Source: Bowmanella yangjiangensis
GTDB lineage: Bacteria > Pseudomonadota > Gammaproteobacteria > Enterobacterales > Alteromonadaceae
Direction of reading: 5' to 3'
Length of the DNA stretch: 64,000 nucleotides
Assembly: GCF_017255015.1 (NCBI RefSeq)
Contig: NZ_JAFKCS010000016.1
Span: forward strand, 39,872 to 103,871
Position numbers and translations under genes: made by a program. A model generated the notes under the pieces. That model was not told the DNA's origin. It did no database searches and was given only the letters and a program-made list of their open reading frames with translations. Shown here piece by piece: positions 56,120 through 64,000 of this stretch (position 1 is the stretch's first letter; the number at the start of each line of letters is the position of its first letter).

Positions 56120-58186
56120 ATGCGTATTGTGACTCTGGGGATCTTACTGAGCTTGCTGGCCGGGTGTTCCAAACCGCCAGTGACGGATGTGGCCAAAAGC
56201 CAGCCGGACACCGCAAAGGTTCAGCAGGAACAACGTTTTAATGTGCTATTAAACGGTAATGTGGTGGGACACTTGTACGCCACGCAGCAGGGCAATGACA
56301 TCAGCATCGACTTCGACTTCAAAAGCAATGGTCGGGGGCCTGCCTACAAAGAGCAGATAAGCCTGAATGACCAGGGCATTCCTCAGAGCTGGCAAATAAG
56401 CGGCAACACCACCTTCGGTAATCCGGTAGAAGAGCAAATGCAGATCCATGCCGGGCAAGCCACCTGGCGTGACGCTACAGGTCCGGGAGAAGCCAGAGTA
56501 GAGAGCAGTGCTCTCTACGTGCCGCAAAACAGCAGCCCTTATCAAGCCTACATAATGACAAGGGCCTTGATGAATACCGAAGGCAAACGCATGGCAGCGC
56601 TGCCGGCTGGTACCATGCGCCTGACTGCACTGGAAACCTTAACCTTGGATAACGACAAGGGGCCGGTGACACTCAATACCTTTGCACTAAGCGGTGCGCA
56701 GTTGGATCCCGACTATTTGATCCTGGACGATAAGAAGCAGTTTTTTGCCTATATTACACCACGCCTGATTGTGATCCGCGAAGGCTATGAAGCCGATGAA
56801 GCCAAGCTGCGCCAATTATCGGCCAAGTATTCCACCGAACGTTTTGAGGCTATTCAATCTGAATTTGCTCATCAATACCAAGGGGCGGTGCGGATCCGCA
56901 ATGTGCGGGTTTTTGAACCTCAAACCTTAAGCCTGAGTGCGCCAGTCTCTGTGCTGGTTGAGGGCGAAAAAATTGCTGCCATTGAGCCATTGGAGATGGC
57001 CACCCAGGCCGGTGAAACCGAAATTGATGGTGCAGGTGGCACCTTAGTGGCAGGACTGTATGAGATGCACAGCCATACCGGTGACGACGATGCGCTGATG
57101 AATGTGCTGGCCGGTGTTACCACAGTGCGAGATATGGGCAATGCCCTGGAAGTACTGGATGAACTTAAAGGTAAAATCGACAGTGGTGTACTGGCGGGCC
57201 CGCGTATTACCCGCTACGGCATGATTGAAGGCAAAAGCCCATCCAATAACAACAACGGTATTTTGGTTGCGAGTCAGGAACAGGCCATTGAAGCGGTACA
57301 TACATATGCCAAGCACGGTTTTGAAGGGATAAAACTCTACAACAGCATGAAAGGGGAGTGGGCTCCGGCTATTGCCGAGGAAGCCAAACGCCTGAATATG
57401 CGGGTAACAGGTCATGTGCCAGCGTTTTCTAACGCCAATGCCATGATCCGCGCTGGTTTTGATGAAATGACCCACATCAATCAGGTGATGCTGGGTTGGG
57501 TGTTAAAGCCCGATGAAGACACTCGTACCTTATTGCGGCTGACTGCGCTGGACCGCTTGCCAGCATTGGATTTGACCAGCCCGGCGGTACAGGAAACCCT
57601 GGATTTGATGGTGGAGCATAATGTTACCATCGACCCCACCCTGGCTATTCACGAATATCTTTTGTTGTCGCGTAATGGCGAGACCCGTGCCGGAGTGAGA
57701 GACTATATCGAGCATATGCCGCCAGGCGTGCAGCGCAGCGCCAAGGTGTCACTGGCAAAAATTGCCAGCCCGGAGCAGGACCAAGCGTACCGCGGTGCCT
57801 ACGAGCAAATCCTGACGGTGCTAAAAATGATGAAGGAGCGGGGCATCAAACTGTTGCCTGGTACCGACCTGGGCGGTGCATTTAACCTGCATCGGGAGCT
57901 GGAGCTTTATGAGCAACTGGGCTTTAGCCCGGCCGAACTGCTAAAGCTTGGCAGTTATGATATGGCTAATTACCTGGGCCATAGTGACCGCGGCAGTATT
58001 GAGCCGGGTAAACTAGCGGACTTCTTTTTAGTGCCAAGTAATCCGACTGAAAATATCAATGCCATTAAGACCATCAGCCTGGTGTCTCGCGGTGGCGTAT
58101 TCTATTACCCCAGCGAGGTGTATCCGAGCTTTGGTATTAAACCCTTTACCGATATTCCCAAGGTGCAAGGGCCCGCCAGCTTGTAA
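56120..58186 (+). CDS. Amidohydrolase-family lipoprotein
   Basis: This 688-aa protein has lipobox LLAGC (C15). An extra N-terminal domain (about residues 30-250) comes before the metal-dependent hydrolase domain (about 255-670). Metal site residues: MHSH (HxH), the IKLYNS lysine, GHVP, and the aspartate of LLPGTD. The C-terminal SIEPGKLADFFLV is typical of imidazolonepropionase-like amidohydrolases. Likely periplasmic or outer-membrane peptidase/amidase; the substrate is unknown. Confidence 0.88.
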   Translation: MRIVTLGILLSLLAGCSKPPVTDVAKSQPDTAKVQQEQRFNVLLNGNVVGHLYATQQGNDISIDFDFKSNGRGPAYKEQISLNDQGIPQSWQISGNTTFGNPVEEQMQIHAGQATWRDATGPGEARVESSALYVPQNSSPYQAYIMTRALMNTEGKRMAALPAGTMRLTALETLTLDNDKGPVTLNTFALSGAQLDPDYLILDDKKQFFAYITPRLIVIREGYEADEAKLRQLSAKYSTERFEAIQSEFAHQYQGAVRIRNVRVFEPQTLSLSAPVSVLVEGEKIAAIEPLEMATQAGETEIDGAGGTLVAGLYEMHSHTGDDDALMNVLAGVTTVRDMGNALEVLDELKGKIDSGVLAGPRITRYGMIEGKSPSNNNNGILVASQEQAIEAVHTYAKHGFEGIKLYNSMKGEWAPAIAEEAKRLNMRVTGHVPAFSNANAMIRAGFDEMTHINQVMLGWVLKPDEDTRTLLRLTALDRLPALDLTSPAVQETLDLMVEHNVTIDPTLAIHEYLLLSRNGETRAGVRDYIEHMPPGVQRSAKVSLAKIASPEQDQAYRGAYEQILTVLKMMKERGIKLLPGTDLGGAFNLHRELELYEQLGFSPAELLKLGSYDMANYLGHSDRGSIEPGKLADFFLVPSNPTENINAIKTISLVSRGGVFYYPSEVYPSFGIKPFTDIPKVQGPASL

Positions 58187-58198
58187 TTCAAAAGGGCT

Positions 58199-58239
58199 GA
58201 ACAGGCTGGCGACGGCGTTTTCATATCGCCAGTCTGTTC
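58199..58239. terminator. Bidirectional terminator between convergent genes
   Basis: GAACAGGCTGGCG (58199-58211) pairs with CGCCAGTCTGTTC (58227-58239), 12 of 13 Watson-Crick plus one wobble. On the minus strand it is followed by AGCCCTTTT. Confidence 0.75.
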
Positions 58240-58264
58240 CCCCATGAGTTAAGTCACAATCGCC

Positions 58265-59422
58265 TTAGTTGGCTGTCTCCTTTGTCAGGATATCGATCAT
58301 GGCTTTGGCTACCCCGGCCGATGACAGGTAGTTTTGCCCGGTGATGATCCGTCCATCGATTTCAATATGTGCGGTATTGCGCGGGCTGTACAGGAAGGTG
58401 CCACCGCGCTCTTCAATGGTTTTAGTAATAAGAAACGGGAATTCTTGGAAGTAAGGCCTGTCCTGATGCTCATACTCGTCAGGATAACCGCTGATACGTC
58501 GTCCCTTGACCAGGTATTCACCGTTTTTCAATCTAAGGTGGGCAATACCGGCGGTGCCGTGGCAAACCGCAGAGATAATGCCGCCATGTTGTTCATAGAT
58601 GGCCATGCTGATTTTTTGCAGTTGTGGATGGTCAGCTACCCCATACATGGCGTTGGTGCCGCCCACGTAATGGACGGCCCGGTAGTCTTGTGCCACCACT
58701 TGCTCAGGTTTCAGGGTATGGCCAATGGCATACATAAAGTCGCTGTTGTACAGATACTTTTTGTGCATGGGTTCCGAGGTATTGATGTACGCCAGTGGCA
58801 ACGCGCCACCTTCTGGACTGACAAAGTCTACGCTGAAGCCTGCTTTGGCAAATTCGTCGTAAGCATTGACGATTTCCGAGAAGCTAACGCCGGTAGGCAG
58901 GTTGGAATCGCCATGAAAGTGTGCGCTGGATAGAATAAACAGGATGCGTTTGCCATTATGCGGGCTGGCTTCGCCCACCGCGCTTTTGCTTAAGATCTGC
59001 CACACCCCATCGAGCTTTTTCAGTAAAAACATATCGATATAGCGCTGCTGCCTGGCTGGCATCAGGATTTCGGCTTTTACTGTGGCCAGGTTGCCTTCCC
59101 TGTCTATATGCAGAACACGGCCAAGACGCCCGTTGAACTTGCCCTGATTAGCCTCCTTGTACCAATTGATATAGTCAATGGCCGATACTTCCCAAAAGGG
59201 CGTGTCCGGCTTTTCCAGATACAAGCGGGCCTGGCTATGAAAGGCTTGTTTTAGTCTGGCTTTATCGCTGTAAGCACTGCCGTGGAAATAATGTTGGATG
59301 GCGGTTTCTATGGCTGCATGTTCTGTTGCTGCGGTTAATTCTGCGTCTGACCTGGCTGCTGCCACCTGTGTATAGGTGAGCAAAATCAGCCAGGTGATAA
59401 GTGCGAATAATCGATGTTTCAA
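58265..59422 (-). CDS. Secreted NTF2-like / DJ-1-PfpI fusion protein
   Basis: This 385-aa protein has a signal peptide (cleaved near VAAA-RS), an NTF2-like domain of the lumazine-binding/SnoaL type (about residues 28-150: AIETAIQHYFHGSAYSDKARLKQAF...), and a DJ-1/PfpI domain (about 158-385) with nucleophile-elbow cysteine C287 in SAVCHGTAG. I start at TTG 59422 because GGAGGG lies upstream and the signal peptide follows; an upstream extension of 72 codons is unlikely. The AraC regulator upstream probably controls it. Activity (glyoxalase, chaperone or other) is unknown. Confidence 0.83.
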   Translation of the reverse strand: MKHRLFALITWLILLTYTQVAAARSDAELTAATEHAAIETAIQHYFHGSAYSDKARLKQAFHSQARLYLEKPDTPFWEVSAIDYINWYKEANQGKFNGRLGRVLHIDREGNLATVKAEILMPARQQRYIDMFLLKKLDGVWQILSKSAVGEASPHNGKRILFILSSAHFHGDSNLPTGVSFSEIVNAYDEFAKAGFSVDFVSPEGGALPLAYINTSEPMHKKYLYNSDFMYAIGHTLKPEQVVAQDYRAVHYVGGTNAMYGVADHPQLQKISMAIYEQHGGIISAVCHGTAGIAHLRLKNGEYLVKGRRISGYPDEYEHQDRPYFQEFPFLITKTIEERGGTFLYSPRNTAHIEIDGRIITGQNYLSSAGVAKAMIDILTKETAN

Positions 59423-59470
59423 AATAGTACCCTCCGTTAAAGTGGCTGGCCACGTTAACGAAAAGGCCTT

Positions 59471-59503
59471 GAAAAACACTACGAAATGATAATTCCGTAG
59501 TGT
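59471..59503 (-). terminator. Terminator after AraC-type gene
   Basis: On the minus strand ACACTACG (59503-59496) pairs with CGTAGTGT (59483-59476), followed by TTTTTC. It begins 4 bases after the regulator stop. Confidence 0.8.
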
Positions 59504-59507
59504 CGAA

Positions 59508-60542
59508 TTATGCTTTCGAAGCCTTAGCTGGTGTGAGCTGGCGGAATTTGGCCGGAGTGGTGCCGGTAAATTTCTTAAAGGCCGAGTAAAAGGTGGAAAG
59601 GGAGTTGTAACCCGAGGCATCGGCGATATCTTCTGCACTTAACGAGGCATCTGACAGCAGCAAAGACTTAGCATGCTCAATACGTTTTTCATTCAGGTAA
59701 TGGGGGAAGGACATAGCCAGATTGTCGTTAACAAACTGCGATAATCTGGAGGTGTTAGTGCCCAGGCGCTTGGCCAGTTGCGCCAGGGTCAGGTTGGGAT
59801 TTAGATATAGCTGCTCGTCGTGCATCAATTGGTTAAGCCTGACCAGCATTGCGGTGGCATCATCATGCGGAATTTTTTTATCCTGATAGCGGTGTTGTTG
59901 CTGTTCCCGGCGGGCAAGAACCGCCATCATTATGCTCAGATACAAGATCAGCGAAAAGCTCAGTGCACCACTGATATAAGAGGTATAGGCACCCGTGAAG
60001 TAGGCAAGCCAGATCACCGCCGTGCCCAGCCATACACTTAAACAAAGTGTCTGTGGGTTGGATAAATCCAGCGGCTTTTGCCTGACTTGCTGCAGTAAGG
60101 GGCTAACGTGCAGCAGGCTGAGTAGCAGGTAAAACAGCCACACATAATTCACCACTTTATACAGCACATCACCCCAGAGTGGGGCGTGGGTGTGATATGG
60201 ATAAAGCACGCCGATAATGAGGATGGCCGACAGTGGCACCAATACATGGAGCCAGCGAGACTTGGGAAGGGGGGCCTGATGGCTTATCGACTGGCAATAC
60301 AGATATAAAAAGGGCCCAATCAGCAAACAGGCAGACAGCCCAATTTGCAGGAAGACTTTGGCAAGATCCGGCGAGAAATAGAAAAACACCGACTTACCCA
60401 CACGAATGCTAAGCATCAGCAGCAGACCACCAAGTAGCACGTCACTTTGGCTGCGGTGAGCTTTGCTTAGCAGGTAACCTACCAGCAATAAGGCGTTAAA
60501 TACCCCCAGGGCGCTAAAAAAGAAAAGCAGTTGTCCTGTCAT
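59508..60542 (-). CDS. Membrane-embedded AraC-family regulator
   Basis: This 344-aa protein has about seven N-terminal membrane helices (residues 5-210) and a C-terminal AraC DNA-binding domain (LTLAQLAKRLGTNTSRLSQFVNDNL...DIADASGYNSLSTFYSAFKKFTGTTPAKFR). Such 7TM-AraC proteins couple membrane signals to transcription directly. I start at ATG 60542; TTG 60554 is possible. It lies upstream of the NTF2/DJ-1 gene, separated by a terminator. Confidence 0.88.
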   Translation of the reverse strand: MTGQLLFFFSALGVFNALLLVGYLLSKAHRSQSDVLLGGLLLMLSIRVGKSVFFYFSPDLAKVFLQIGLSACLLIGPFLYLYCQSISHQAPLPKSRWLHVLVPLSAILIIGVLYPYHTHAPLWGDVLYKVVNYVWLFYLLLSLLHVSPLLQQVRQKPLDLSNPQTLCLSVWLGTAVIWLAYFTGAYTSYISGALSFSLILYLSIMMAVLARREQQQHRYQDKKIPHDDATAMLVRLNQLMHDEQLYLNPNLTLAQLAKRLGTNTSRLSQFVNDNLAMSFPHYLNEKRIEHAKSLLLSDASLSAEDIADASGYNSLSTFYSAFKKFTGTTPAKFRQLTPAKASKA

Positions 60543-60888
60543 CAGTGTGTTCAAATTATTCTTATGGCTGAAGCGGTGGTTTTCGCCGACAACTATATAT
60601 TCTGGAGCGGGCAGGGCAACCGTAAAGTGTAACGGGCTATATAGGTTTCACTGCGCAAGTGGCAAGTCTCTGACTAAGCGGGGGAAGCCAGTTTATTAAC
60701 ATGGAGCCAAACGGCTGGCCTGCTGAGCCAGATAAAATAGGATGTTTAACCCCGCCTCTATGCCAACAACGCATCCGAGTTGAGCCTGACTGTTTAGGTA
60801 TTTGCGGGAATGCTGAGGGGATTTTATATCTTTTATATTCAGGGCTTTGGGGCAGGTGTTCTGCCCCTTTACCCAGTTAAAGCAGTGG
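60543..60888. other. 346-bp gap without a convincing gene
   Basis: No credible coding frame was seen on either strand. It holds the 5' region of the AraC-type gene and, near ccoG, a hairpin with arms GGGGCAG (60849-60855) and CTGCCCC (60861-60867). That hairpin lacks a T run on the ccoG strand, so it is at best a weak terminator. Confidence 0.6.
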
Positions 60889-62262
60889 CTACCAGGCACC
60901 GCTGCCAGCGTAGAAGACAGTGTCCCGGGCCTGAGATTCGCCGCTGGTAAGTTCTTCTATATAAAAGTGAATGTCGTTTTTCTCCTGCTCTGGCGCATCC
61001 GGTACCGACACCGCCAGTACAGTGGTAGCGTGTTCTCCGGCGCCCACTTCAATCTGAGTTGGGCCTTTAATCTGCAGATCTTTGAGGCCATCCACACGAA
61101 TACTGTAGTGCTTGGGGTGCTGGGATTTATTCAGGGTTTTCAGCACGAACGTGTTCTCTATATCGCCCAGGTTGTTGATGCGGTACAACGACTGGCGATC
61201 GCGGCTTACGCTAACTTCAAAGTCATAACGGTGCGTGGCCCAGACAAACATCATGGTTAACGTCAGCAGCACTGCGGCACCATAGCCAAGATGGGCGGGC
61301 CAGTTACTTTTACTGCCTGCTTCAACCGCATAGCGGATCAGCCCTCTGGGGTAGTTGAATTTATCCATGGTGGCGTCACAGGCATCCACGCACAGTCCAC
61401 AGTTGATGCAGGCGTATTGCAGGCCGTCGCGAATGTCGATACCCACCGGGCACACCTGGACGCACAGGTTGCAGTCGATGCAATCACCGGCACCTTTGGG
61501 TTTTGCCACCCCACGCTTTCTTGGCCCGCGCGACTCACCGCGGGCTGCATCATAGGCCACCAGTTTGGTGGACTTGTGGAACATGGCAGACTGAAAGCGC
61601 GAGTAGGGGCAGATATGCTGGCACATTTTCTCGCGCAGCCAACCGCCGTTGATATAAGTACAGACCGCAAAGAACCATACCCAGCCCTGGATAAGCAGGC
61701 TGGCCTCTAAGGTAAAAAATTCGGAGTACAGTTGCCTGGCCGGTACAAAGTAGGAAATAAACACCAGCGCCGTACCCATAGATAGGGCAATCCACAAGCT
61801 ATGCTTGAGGCTCTTCTTGGCGAGTTTCTGGGTGCTCCAGGGCTGGCTATCCAAGGTGCGGCTGTGGCTGTGACTACCTTCCACCCGGCGTTCAACCCAG
61901 TTGAACATTAGTGTCCACACCGTTTGCGGGCAGGCGTACCCACACCAAACCCGGCCGTACAGCTGGGTGATATAAAACAACATAAAGGCACCGAGGATAA
62001 ACAGCAGCGCGAATATCGCCAGGTCGTGCGGGTACAAGGTGACGGAAAATACCGTCAGGGTCTGCTGCGCGATATCGAACTGTATGGCCTGTCGGCCGTT
62101 GAATTGCAGCAGCGGCAGCAGCACAAACATCCCGACTAGCAGGAAGTTCAAATAGCGGCGGATGCGCTGGAATCGGCCGCTTTGCTCTCGGATGTAAATC
62201 TTGGCTGGCGAGGCAGGCACCTTAAGAATAATGTGCTGCTCAGCGATGGATGAATTATCCAT
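60889..62262 (-). CDS. ccoG: Cytochrome oxidase accessory protein CcoG (RdxA/FixG)
   Basis: CcoG (457 aa) is a membrane iron-sulfur protein that reduces copper for cbb3-type cytochrome oxidase assembly. It has about five membrane helices, CGYACPQTVW, and a double 4Fe-4S ferredoxin motif (CIDCNLCVQVCP, CINCGLCVDAC) around residues 260-310. The C-terminal Ig-like domain is periplasmic. The ccoNOPQ operon is not in the window. It is divergent from the MocR gene. Confidence 0.94.
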   Translation of the reverse strand: MDNSSIAEQHIILKVPASPAKIYIREQSGRFQRIRRYLNFLLVGMFVLLPLLQFNGRQAIQFDIAQQTLTVFSVTLYPHDLAIFALLFILGAFMLFYITQLYGRVWCGYACPQTVWTLMFNWVERRVEGSHSHSRTLDSQPWSTQKLAKKSLKHSLWIALSMGTALVFISYFVPARQLYSEFFTLEASLLIQGWVWFFAVCTYINGGWLREKMCQHICPYSRFQSAMFHKSTKLVAYDAARGESRGPRKRGVAKPKGAGDCIDCNLCVQVCPVGIDIRDGLQYACINCGLCVDACDATMDKFNYPRGLIRYAVEAGSKSNWPAHLGYGAAVLLTLTMMFVWATHRYDFEVSVSRDRQSLYRINNLGDIENTFVLKTLNKSQHPKHYSIRVDGLKDLQIKGPTQIEVGAGEHATTVLAVSVPDAPEQEKNDIHFYIEELTSGESQARDTVFYAGSGAW

Positions 62263-62322
62263 GTTACCCCCACAGGATCTGGTGAAAGACCCGCGAAAGT
62301 GTAAGGATTAATTCTGTCTGTA

Positions 62323-62370
62323 ATAGATACAATAAAGTAAATTACAATAGGTACAGATTGGATAGATGAC
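62323..62370. promoter_or_regulatory. Direct repeats in ccoG/MocR divergent region
   Basis: ATAGATACA (62323-62331) and ATAGGTACA (62347-62355) repeat in the same orientation 24 bases apart, with a weaker copy ATAGATGAC at 62362-62370. Direct repeats in the divergent promoter are typical of MocR-type operator regions. Confidence 0.5.
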
Positions 62371-62378
62371 CCACGCGC

Positions 62379-63788
62379 ATGACGAGTTTTATATACGAGC
62401 AATTGGCCCGGCGTTTTAGCGAACAGATTCACACCGGACTTTGGCGCCCGCAGCAGCGTCTGCCGTCTATCCGCCAGTTGAGTGAGCAGTTTGGGGTGGC
62501 CAAGATCACCGTCCAGCATGCTCTGCATAAACTCGAAGCCAGCGGGTTGGTGGAAGCCCGGCCACGCTCCGGCTATTTTGTTTGCCAGCGTCCCATCCCG
62601 GCTGCGCCATCGTCTAAACGCTTGCTGAGTACTGAGCCGAGCCTGGTGAATATGCCGCTGATTTTTCAGGACATTATGGCCAGAAGTGCGGCTTTTGATC
62701 TGTGCCCTGGCGCGCCCTTTAGCGAACCGACCAGCCACTTGTTGCAGCTTAATCGCCATATCGGCAGGGCGATGCGCCAACAACCGCTACATAAAGCGAT
62801 GTACTACACCGGCCCCCAGGGCAGCTCTGCCTTAAGAGAGCAAATCGCACTGCTTTATCAGGGGCGTGGCTGCCCGCTCGATGCGGAGGCACTGTGTATT
62901 ACCGCGGGTTGTCAGAACAGCCTGTTTCTGGCCTTGATGAGCTGTTGCGAACCCGGTGATACGGTGGCAGTGGAAAGCCCGGCTTTTTATGGGGTGCTGC
63001 AGTTACTGCAACAGTTACGGCTGAAAGTGGTGGAGATCCCGGTGTCGCCCACCTTGGGCTTGAAAGCCGCGGATCTGGAAGCTGTGGTGCGCAAATGGCC
63101 GGTGAAGGCCTGCGTTATCACCGCCAGTTTTGCCACCCCCACGGGGGCGTCGATTCCCGGCGAGGAAAAACGTCAGTTGGTGGCACTGGCAGAGCAATAT
63201 TCACTGACCCTGATTGAAGATGATATCTACGGCGACCTGGGTTTTCACTTTCGTCCCGAACCGCTTAAAGCCTTCGATAAACAGGGCAATGTGATCTTAT
63301 GTAGTTCTATTTCCAAATCGCTGTCGCGGGATTTGCGTTTAGGCTGGATAGCTGGTGGCCGCCACCATGACAAAATTGTGCACTTAAAGCTGATTAACCA
63401 ACTGGCCAGCGGTCAGGCCATACAGGAAGGGCTGGCGAGCTTTATGGCCGAAGGACATTACAAACGCCATCTGCTGCAATATCGCCAGCAACTTAAGCGC
63501 CAGCGCGACGACTTACTCAAGGCCTTAAACGAGCTGTGGCAATTTCCTTTCCGTTACACTGTGCCAGAAGGCGGCATTGCGCTATGGCTGGAACTGCAAA
63601 AACAGCAGGACACCAGCCGCTATTACCAGCCGCTGCTAAAGGAAAACATTGTGATTACCCCCGGTGCACTATTCTCCACCCAAGGGCATTTTAACAACTA
63701 CCTGCGCCTAAGCTTCGCTCACCCGGCTACAGGCCCAAGGCACCAGGCCCTGGCCAGATTGGCTGGGGTGTTTGCTGGTAGGGGATAA
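62379..63788 (+). CDS. MocR-family regulator (GntR domain plus aminotransferase fold)
   Basis: This 469-aa protein has an N-terminal GntR winged helix (RLPSIRQLSEQFGVAKITVQHALHKLEASGLVEARPRSGYFV) joined to a type I aminotransferase domain. The PLP lysine is in SSISKSLSRDLRLGW. MocR proteins use PLP or an amino-metabolite as ligand rather than catalysing transamination. It is divergent from ccoG. Its own target is not known. Confidence 0.9.
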   Translation: MTSFIYEQLARRFSEQIHTGLWRPQQRLPSIRQLSEQFGVAKITVQHALHKLEASGLVEARPRSGYFVCQRPIPAAPSSKRLLSTEPSLVNMPLIFQDIMARSAAFDLCPGAPFSEPTSHLLQLNRHIGRAMRQQPLHKAMYYTGPQGSSALREQIALLYQGRGCPLDAEALCITAGCQNSLFLALMSCCEPGDTVAVESPAFYGVLQLLQQLRLKVVEIPVSPTLGLKAADLEAVVRKWPVKACVITASFATPTGASIPGEEKRQLVALAEQYSLTLIEDDIYGDLGFHFRPEPLKAFDKQGNVILCSSISKSLSRDLRLGWIAGGRHHDKIVHLKLINQLASGQAIQEGLASFMAEGHYKRHLLQYRQQLKRQRDDLLKALNELWQFPFRYTVPEGGIALWLELQKQQDTSRYYQPLLKENIVITPGALFSTQGHFNNYLRLSFAHPATGPRHQALARLAGVFAGRG

Positions 63789-63890
63789 GTTGTTGGCAAA
63801 AAAGATGAAGCTGACTTGCAGCGTGGTTTATCTTTTGTGCTTGAAGTGAGTGATGGGGCAGGGTTTCAAGTGTTCTGAATAATCCTCTAA

Positions 63891-63957
63891 TCAGCCTCGC
63901 GGATCAGCTACAGCTATTACGCTGTAAGTGAGATCCAACAAGCTGATCGGAGGCTGA
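63891..63957. other. Structured segment upstream of IS110-type transposase
   Basis: Nested complementarity: TCAGCCTC (63891-63898) with AGGCTGA plus G (63950-63957), then GATCAGCT (63902-63909) with AGCTGATC (63941-63948). Inside these is a hairpin ACAGC (63910-63914) with GCTGT (63921-63925). It ends one base before the transposase start. It may be the left end or non-coding RNA region of the element. Confidence 0.55.
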
Positions 63958-63958
63958 C

Positions 63959-64000
63959 ATGAACTACTATAGCGCAATAGATCTTCATTCCAACAATAGC
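63959..64000 (+). mobile_element. IS110-family transposase, N-terminal fragment (runs off window)
   Basis: An ATG and 13 further codons reach the window edge: MNYYSAIDLHSNNS. The AIDLHSNN segment holds the first acidic residue of the DEDD RuvC-like site and is typical of IS110-family transposases. AGGAGGCTGAC-like sequence (GGAGG) lies just upstream. The rest of the element and its group (IS110 or IS1111) cannot be seen. Confidence 0.75.

Noticed and set aside
60696..60899. 67-codon minus-strand frame downstream of ccoG
   Set aside because: Starts inside the ccoG 3' end, no ribosome site or recognisable features.

Overview
The window looks like a chromosomal segment from a motile, polarly flagellated marine-type gammaproteobacterium, most likely Alteromonadales (Alteromonadaceae-like). 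This rests on the gene order flhA-flhF-flhG-fliA-cheY-cheZ-cheA-cheB-parC-parP-cheW-DUF2802 followed by ccmABCDEFGHI (an order I recall from Vibrio, Shewanella and Alteromonas), on the TonB receptor types, and on the protein sequences. I cannot name a genus.

Layout. (1) 1-300, minus strand: the first 21 codons of leuA, preceded by a textbook leucine attenuator (promoter, Leu-rich leader peptide, competing hairpins). (2) 467-12559, plus strand: a flagellar/chemotaxis supercluster that starts at a sigma-54-type promoter. It encodes export (FlhA), flagellar number and placement (FlhF, FlhG), sigma-28 (FliA), the signalling core (CheY, CheZ, CheA, CheB, CheW) and the polar array-positioning pair ParC/ParP. 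(3) 12553-15165: two 7-bp tandem repeats at the convergent gene ends, then a minus-strand FlhB C-domain homologue and a FliK-like hook-length protein. (4) 15353-23141: a complete System I cytochrome c maturation operon (ccmA to ccmI) running into mlaA. (5) 23364-25676: a two-gene UDP-GlcNAc epimerase / UDP-GalNAc dehydrogenase pair (tviB/tviC type). (6) 25827-28285: a YkuD-type transpeptidase, alanine racemase and small proteins.

(7) 28347-36976: a DUF3300 protein and a MexEF-OprN-like RND efflux operon with a divergent LysR regulator. (8) 37058-46760: an accessory mix of a secreted HExxH protein, a PAS-degenerate GGDEF protein, a cyclase/DsbA pair with a LysR regulator, an HPP membrane protein under a likely repressor, a short signal peptidase I, a DUF1835-like protein, a periplasmic binding-protein-like lipoprotein and an M28 peptidase. 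(9) 47009-52757: two TonB receptors flanking a siderophore-interacting protein, with two Fur-box-like sites. (10) 52984-63788: a chemoreceptor with a sigma-28-like promoter coupled to a CxC thioredoxin-like protein, an EamA transporter, an amidohydrolase lipoprotein, an NTF2-like/DJ-1 fusion with an AraC regulator, ccoG, and a MocR regulator. (11) 63891-64000: the start of an IS110-type transposase preceded by a strongly structured segment.

No rRNA, tRNA or CRISPR was seen. Most of the window is core genome. The items I consider most worth a second look are: the FliM-like repeats in the CheA linker, the paired heptamer repeats carrying both stop codons, the structured segment before the IS110-type transposase, the degenerate GGDEF protein, the chemoreceptor/CxC pair, and the operator pair before the HPP gene. 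None of them is proven to be a new system.
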